DNA from: Chitinophagaceae bacterium
GTDB lineage: Bacteria > Bacteroidota > Bacteroidia > Chitinophagales > Chitinophagaceae
Assembly (NCBI GenBank): GCA_025455205.1
Contig: JALOMZ010000085.1
Location: 1 to 8,691 of the forward strand
Reading direction: 5' to 3'
DNA length: 8,691 nucleotides
Below are positions 5,008-8,691 of the stretch, in pieces. The notes under the pieces are model-generated. The model had not been told where the DNA came from. It saw nothing but the letters and a program-made list of their open reading frames with translations, and searched no databases. Each line of letters begins with the position of its first letter. Position 1 is the stretch's first letter. A program made the position numbers and the translations under genes.

Positions 5008-6297
5008 ATGACCGACCTTCAATCAATAAAGAATCGCTTTGGCATCATCGGCAATGCGCCGGCCCTGAACCACGCCCTCAATGTAGCCGTTCAGGTGGCC
5101 AATACCGACCTGAGCGTGCTCATCAGCGGCGAAAGCGGCGTGGGCAAGGAGGTCTTCAGCCAGATTATCCATGCCCTGAGCCCGCGCAAGCACAATCCTT
5201 TTATTGCCGTGAACTGTGGCGCCATTCCGGAGGGCACCATCGACAGTGAGCTATTCGGCCACGAGAAAGGCTCCTTCACCGGCGCCGTGGATGCCCGCAA
5301 AGGCTATTTCGAAACCGTGAACGGCGGCACCATCTTTCTCGATGAGATTGGCGAAATGCCGCTGGGCACGCAGGCCCGTTTGCTGCGCGTGCTGGAAACG
5401 GGTGAGTTCATCCGGGTAGGCTCTTCCAAGGTGCAGAAGACCGATGTGCGCGTTATTGCCGCCACCAACAAAGACCTCCTGGAAGAGGCCCACAAGGGCA
5501 AGTTCCGCAGCGACCTCTACTACCGCCTCAACAGTGTGCCTATCCGCATCCCGGCGCTGCGCGACCGGCAGGACGATATCCCCCTGCTGTTCCGCAAGTT
5601 TGTGATCGATTTCGCGGAGCGCTACAATACCACCCCGGTGCAGCTGGATGAGGAAGCCCGCCAGATGCTGATGCATTACCCCTGGCGCGGTAATGTGCGG
5701 GAGTTAAAAAACATTGCCGAACAGATCAGCGTGCTCAGCAAAAGCAAGGTGATCGGTGCCGCCGAACTCAAACCCTTCCTGCCCGACAACCCGGTGAACA
5801 ACCTGCCGGTACTGGCCTCGGGCAACCACCATGGGGCGGGCTTTGTGAGCGAAACCACCTTTGCCAATGAACGCGACATCCTGTACAAGTTCATCTTCGA
5901 CCTAAAGAAGGATGTAAACGAGATGAAACGCATGTTCGTGGATATTGTGCAGCATCCGGCCGGCGCCGCCGCCTCCGGCATCAAGGAAATGCTGGGCGAC
6001 ACGCCGGTGCATGCAGAAATACAGGTGCCCTACCCCCTGCCGGCCAAGCCAACCATGGCGCAGCCCGCCGCCCCCGTGTACCTGCAGCCCCATGCACCCG
6101 CCGACCAGATGGTGCATGATGTATCGCACCACGAGGAGGTGGAAGAGTCGCTTAGTATTGCGGATATGGAAAAGGAACTCATCATCAGGGCATTGAAAAA
6201 ACACCGCAGCAAGCGAAAGGACGCTGCCCTCGACCTGGGCATCAGTGAACGCACCCTTTACCGCAAGCTGAAGGAATACGATATTGAGAATCTCTAA
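5008..6297 (+). CDS. Sigma-54-dependent transcriptional activator lacking a sensor domain
   Basis: A 429-residue bacterial enhancer-binding protein that would use ATP hydrolysis to open sigma-54 promoters. The AAA+ domain starts almost at the N-terminus: Walker A GESGVGKE (41-48), sigma-54 contact loop GSFTGA (88-93), Walker B GGTIFLDE (106-113), arginine-finger region FRSDLYYRLN (167-176) and sensor II NVREL (229-233). A Fis-type helix-turn-helix ends the protein (about 384-429, with DLGISERTLYRKLKEY). There is no receiver, GAF or PAS domain, so control must come from abundance, a partner protein or the long linker (about 258-382). The linker holds a charged helix (286-315) and a Pro/Ala-rich stretch. 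The contact loop has Ser in place of the usual Ala of GAFTGA. This gene is usually found beside lptE in Bacteroidota. Its targets are unknown. Confidence 0.92.
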   Translation: MTDLQSIKNRFGIIGNAPALNHALNVAVQVANTDLSVLISGESGVGKEVFSQIIHALSPRKHNPFIAVNCGAIPEGTIDSELFGHEKGSFTGAVDARKGYFETVNGGTIFLDEIGEMPLGTQARLLRVLETGEFIRVGSSKVQKTDVRVIAATNKDLLEEAHKGKFRSDLYYRLNSVPIRIPALRDRQDDIPLLFRKFVIDFAERYNTTPVQLDEEARQMLMHYPWRGNVRELKNIAEQISVLSKSKVIGAAELKPFLPDNPVNNLPVLASGNHHGAGFVSETTFANERDILYKFIFDLKKDVNEMKRMFVDIVQHPAGAAASGIKEMLGDTPVHAEIQVPYPLPAKPTMAQPAAPVYLQPHAPADQMVHDVSHHEEVEESLSIADMEKELIIRALKKHRSKRKDAALDLGISERTLYRKLKEYDIENL

Positions 6298-6327
6298 GGC
6301 ATCGCCTGAATACATGAACCTACCGGA

Positions 6328-6891
6328 ATGAAAAACACAATGATGTTGTTGGGGTATATCAGAAAGGAAACAGGCGACACAGCCGGGCGACGCGGCCCTT
6401 TGGTGTTTGTGTCCCTCCTGGTATTGAGTTTCTTTCTCACGGCCTGCAAGGTGTATACCTTCAAGGACGTGAGCATTCCGCCGGAGATCAAAACCATAAA
6501 GGTCAATTTTATTGAGAACAGGGCCCGCTATGTGAATCCGCAGCTGAGCCCCCGCCTTACCGACCGCCTGCAGCAGAAGATTGTGAGCCAGACGCGGCTT
6601 ACCCGCAGCACTGACGACGGCGCCGACTGGGTGATCAGCGGCTTTGTGAGTGGGTATGATATCTCCACCTCCGGTATCAGCGGCCAGCAGTCGTCTACCA
6701 ACCGCCTGAATGTAACGGTGCAGATAACCCTGCAGGACAATGTGGCGCAGAAGAAGCAGGAATACAGCGTGGTGAAGACATTCGACTTCCCCGCCACCTC
6801 TACGCTGCAGCAGGCCGAGCAGGCTTTGGGCGATGAACTGATCCGCGGCATATCCGACGAAATTTTCAACCGCCTTTTTTCTAACTGGTAA
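6328..6891 (+). CDS. lptE: LptE-family LPS-assembly lipoprotein
   Basis: LptE plugs the LptD barrel and helps deliver lipopolysaccharide to the outer surface of the outer membrane. The 187-residue protein has a lipoprotein signal: hydrophobic core PLVFVSLLVLSFF followed by the lipobox LTAC, with Cys40 as the lipidated residue. The mature part starts KVYTFKDVSIPPEIKTIKV and continues with FIENRA and the YVNPQLSPRLTDRLQQKI segment typical of Bacteroidota LptE. A DWVISGFVSGYDIS strand and a C-terminal amphipathic helix ending IFNRLFSNW follow. The pre-core segment is long for a lipoprotein signal (24 residues including IRKETGDTAGRRG), so translation could start later, though no better start codon is obvious. 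It lies 30 bp after the sigma-54 activator and 24 bp before the next gene, within the same run. Confidence 0.85.
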   Translation: MKNTMMLLGYIRKETGDTAGRRGPLVFVSLLVLSFFLTACKVYTFKDVSIPPEIKTIKVNFIENRARYVNPQLSPRLTDRLQQKIVSQTRLTRSTDDGADWVISGFVSGYDISTSGISGQQSSTNRLNVTVQITLQDNVAQKKQEYSVVKTFDFPATSTLQQAEQALGDELIRGISDEIFNRLFSNW

Positions 6892-6915
6892 GGCAATAGC
6901 TGCTACATTAGCCCT

Positions 6916-7803
6916 ATGTATCACCAAGCGCAGGAAATACTGCTGGCCCTGAGGCAACAAGGAGGCCTGCACGACGGCTCGGGCGGCTTTCACCGGCTTG
7001 CCGGGGATTACCCCTGGTATCCTACCGCCTGGCTGGGACTTTGCATGGAAGACCCGGACAACACGGCAGCCCTGGAAAAAGCCGCCCTGCACATCCACCA
7101 TCCCCTGCGGCTGCAGTGGTTGACCCAGGCATCCGCGGCGCCAATGGCGGCTTCAGTCATGGAATCCAGCCTCCCGGCGGCGGCAACAACCGCTCCCTTG
7201 CAGCCGGAAGAGCCGGACGTGCCAGTACCGGACGACACAATGCCGCAGGAAACCGCTGCTCCCCCAGTGGAAACGGCGGCCCCAACCGCAGCAGAAGCCA
7301 CTATGCCCGAAGAAGCGGCTGCACCCGGTACGGAAGCCCTGACCACCGAAGCAACCACCGATCAGGAAGAATCTCCAGCCCCGGTTACTGAAAATGTTCC
7401 GGCTGCTGTGGCGGATACTGATGACTCCGGCGCCGAAGAAGCCCTGCTATTCCAACCCTATTATACGGTAGATTATTTTGCCTCGCAGGGCATAAAGGTG
7501 GAAGGCATGCTGCAGCAAACCAACCGCTTCGACCGCCAGCTGATGAGCTTCACCCAGTGGCTGAAGACCATGAAGAAGCTGAACTACGAGGGGCAGAACA
7601 AGTCGAGCGACCCCGCCGTTGACGCCCAGGCCACGGCCTCCGTGGTGCCCAAGGAAGTGGTAACAGAAGCCATGGCAGAGGTGTTGCTGAAGCAGGGCAA
7701 GCTCGATCAGGCCATTGCCCTCTATGCCAAATTAACTTTGCTGCATCCTGAAAAATCCGTTTTCTTTGCAACCCAAATCCAAAAAATCAAGGAACAACAA
7801 TGA
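6916..7803 (+). CDS. Uncharacterised TPR-like protein with acidic, Pro/Ala-rich linker
   Basis: A 295-residue protein of unknown function that commonly sits between lptE and secG in Bacteroidota. Three parts are visible. The N-terminal helical region (1-72) contains an aromatic YPWYPTAWLGL segment (32-42). A low-complexity linker (about 73-178) is rich in Ala, Pro, Glu and Thr with near-repeats such as AAP and EATT. The C-terminal region has the striking motif QPYYTVDYFASQGIK (180-194), a charged helix (about 204-224), and one TPR-like helical hairpin near 250-282 (AMAEVLLKQGKLDQAIALYAKL). There is no signal peptide, so it is presumably cytoplasmic. The stop overlaps the secG start in ATGA (7800-7803), implying coupled translation. 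A role in the secretion or envelope machinery is suggested by context only. Confidence 0.82.
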   Translation: MYHQAQEILLALRQQGGLHDGSGGFHRLAGDYPWYPTAWLGLCMEDPDNTAALEKAALHIHHPLRLQWLTQASAAPMAASVMESSLPAAATTAPLQPEEPDVPVPDDTMPQETAAPPVETAAPTAAEATMPEEAAAPGTEALTTEATTDQEESPAPVTENVPAAVADTDDSGAEEALLFQPYYTVDYFASQGIKVEGMLQQTNRFDRQLMSFTQWLKTMKKLNYEGQNKSSDPAVDAQATASVVPKEVVTEAMAEVLLKQGKLDQAIALYAKLTLLHPEKSVFFATQIQKIKEQQ

Positions 7804-8150
7804 CCATCCTTTTCCTGATACTCATCGTTCTGGCCAGTGCGATCCTGGGCTTTATCATCCTCGTGCAAAATCCCAAGGGCGGTGGCCTCACCGGCAACGT
7901 GGCCGGTTTGGGCAACCAGTTCATGGGCGTGAAGCAAACGACTGATGTGCTGGAGAAGGGCACCTGGCTGTTTGCCGGCATCATTGGCCTGCTCTGCCTG
8001 GTAAGCGTGCTGTTTATGGGTGGCTCTGCCGACCAGGGCAAGAGCGCCATTGACCGCGTAAACACCAGCGGGGTACCTGCCCAAACTCAGCAGCCCGCTG
8101 CTCCTGCCGCCGGAAGCACCCAGCCTGCCAAGGCCGACACAGGCAAGTAA
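7800..8150 (+). CDS. secG: SecG: preprotein translocase subunit
   Basis: SecG is the small auxiliary subunit of the SecYEG channel and aids SecA-driven export across the inner membrane. The 116-residue protein has the classical two-helix hairpin: a first span at about 3-22, the conserved cytoplasmic loop QNPKGGGL (23-30) followed by the Bacteroidota-style NQFMGVKQTTDVLEKGTW (39-56), and a second span at about 57-74. A Gln/Pro/Ala-rich tail (about 92-116) is variable and longer than in the minimal family. The ATG at 7800 overlaps the stop of the preceding gene. The gene is followed by two hairpins, the second a strong terminator, so it is the last gene of the run. Confidence 0.93.
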   Translation: MTILFLILIVLASAILGFIILVQNPKGGGLTGNVAGLGNQFMGVKQTTDVLEKGTWLFAGIIGLLCLVSVLFMGGSADQGKSAIDRVNTSGVPAQTQQPAAPAAGSTQPAKADTGK

Positions 8151-8157
8151 AGAATGA

Positions 8158-8175
8158 TCATTGCTCCGGCAATGA
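8158..8175 (+). repeat. Stable hairpin just after secG
   Basis: TCATTGC and GCAATGA form a perfect 7-bp stem around a TCCG loop, 7 bp after the secG stop. No T tract follows, so it is not an intrinsic terminator by itself. It may protect the 3' end of the mRNA or act together with the terminator hairpin 16 bp further on. Confidence 0.5.
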
Positions 8176-8191
8176 CCCTATAAAATTCAGG

Positions 8192-8220
8192 ATCCTGCCC
8201 ACAGCGGCAGGATTTTTTAT
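8192..8220 (+). terminator. Intrinsic terminator closing the miaB-secG gene run
   Basis: ATCCTGCC pairs with GGCAGGAT over 8 bp around the loop CACAGC, immediately followed by a T-rich tract (TTTTTTAT overlapping the stem end at 8213). This is a textbook Rho-independent terminator on the plus strand. It separates secG from mltG. Confidence 0.85.
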
Positions 8221-8251
8221 GGAAATTGCTTTCTGAACCGATCCTCACGCT

Positions 8252-8691
8252 ATGCCCAGATTACTAAAGATCACAGCCCTCGGGTTGCTGGCCATACTGG
8301 CCATCGCCGCCTGGCTGCTCCTTGGTCCGGCCGGCCATTTCTCCGGCAACAGCAAGTATCTCTATATCCACAGCCGGCAAAACACCAAAGAAGCCATCCA
8401 GCAACAACTGAAGGCCGATAGTGTGGTGCGGTTCATGCCGGTGTTCAACCTCGTAGCCGGCATCACAGGCTATTATGATGATATCAGGCCGGGCAAATAC
8501 AAGGTGCCCGCCGGCATGAGCATCATCCGCCTGGTGCGCATGCTGCAGAAAGGCCGCCAGGAAGAAGTGAAGCTGGTGGTGGGCAAGCTGCGCCAGCCGG
8601 AGGAACTGGCCCAGCGCCTGAGCAGGTACATTGACGACGATTCGACCACAGTGATGGCTTTCCTAGGCAATGCCGACAGCCTCAAAACCCT
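8252..8691 (+). CDS. mltG: MltG: endolytic murein transglycosylase (5' part)
   Basis: The frame from the ATG at 8252 stays open for 146 codons to the window edge, so the gene is truncated by the window only. MltG (YceG family) is anchored in the inner membrane and cleaves nascent glycan strands, setting peptidoglycan chain length. The protein starts with a basic tip (MPRLLK) and one membrane span (about 7-24). The following LysM-like region shows YLYIHSRQNTKEAIQQQL (37-54), IRPGKYKVPAGMSIIRLV (78-95) and LQKGRQEEVKLVV (98-110), which match the family pattern 'aGxYxvp.gms...iv..L..G'. The stretch KLRQPEELAQRLS (112-124) corresponds to the usual 'T.pEG.t..qia' element. The catalytic glutamate lies downstream of the window. 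A terminator precedes it, so it probably has its own promoter in 8221-8251, where I see no clear consensus. Confidence 0.88.
   Translation, partial: MPRLLKITALGLLAILAIAAWLLLGPAGHFSGNSKYLYIHSRQNTKEAIQQQLKADSVVRFMPVFNLVAGITGYYDDIRPGKYKVPAGMSIIRLVRMLQKGRQEEVKLVVGKLRQPEELAQRLSRYIDDDSTTVMAFLGNADSLKT

Noticed and set aside
6904..6911. TACATTAG as a -7 box for the TPR-like gene
   Set aside because: It deviates from TAnnTTTG at one base of the TTTG core, no -33 element is present, and the gene sits only 24 bp after lptE, so read-through is simpler.
5902..7101. Long minus-strand open frame (399 codons) across the regulator, lptE and the next gene
   Set aside because: It lies opposite three well-supported genes, crosses their boundaries, and its translation is rich in His, Gly and Val typical of a shadow frame in GC-rich DNA.
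7131..7430. Possible tandem repeat in the Ala/Pro/Glu-rich linker
   Set aside because: There is compositional bias with short near-repeats but no regular period; it is treated as a low-complexity linker.

Overview
The window looks like chromosomal DNA of a Bacteroidota, most likely a member of the Chitinophagaceae. Four observations support this. The order miaB, sigma-54 activator, lptE, TPR-like protein, secG is, from general knowledge, typical of the phylum. The start codons lack Shine-Dalgarno sequences and often have A-rich leaders. Boxes matching the Bacteroidota -7 promoter element (TAnnTTTG) lie just upstream of several genes. The proteins also resemble Bacteroidota families. Base composition is fairly high for the phylum, about 58-59% GC in the parts of miaB and the regulator counted by hand. 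No rRNA, tRNA, CRISPR array, insertion sequence or phage gene was seen, and no stretch of 300 bases lacks a gene.

Left part (1-2745). The first 36 codons of a leftward gene run off the edge and resemble a DNA-3-methyladenine glycosylase. It is divergent from mnmD, a tRNA wobble-uridine methyltransferase. Two bases after mnmD comes a secreted NTF2/DUF4440-like protein. It converges on a small two-helix membrane protein on the minus strand, and the two stop codons lie in one short palindrome. Divergent from that small gene is a polytopic membrane protein of about 400 residues that I cannot assign to a characterised family.

Central and right part (2746-8220). A rightward gene run begins with miaB (tRNA A37 methylthiotransferase) behind a good -7 box. 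A HEPN-MNT toxin-antitoxin pair (mntA-hepT) follows directly. Then come a sigma-54 activator with no N-terminal sensor domain, the outer-membrane LPS-assembly lipoprotein LptE, an uncharacterised protein with a long acidic/proline linker and TPR-like C-terminus, and SecG. The last two overlap as ATGA. Two hairpins, the second a clear intrinsic terminator, close the run.

The window ends inside mltG, the endolytic murein transglycosylase. The run therefore mixes tRNA modification, RNA-targeting toxin-antitoxin, transcription control and envelope biogenesis. The most notable points are the AT-richer toxin-antitoxin pair apparently inserted into an otherwise conserved neighbourhood, and an A8 tract in mntA placed so that losing one A would fuse antitoxin to toxin.
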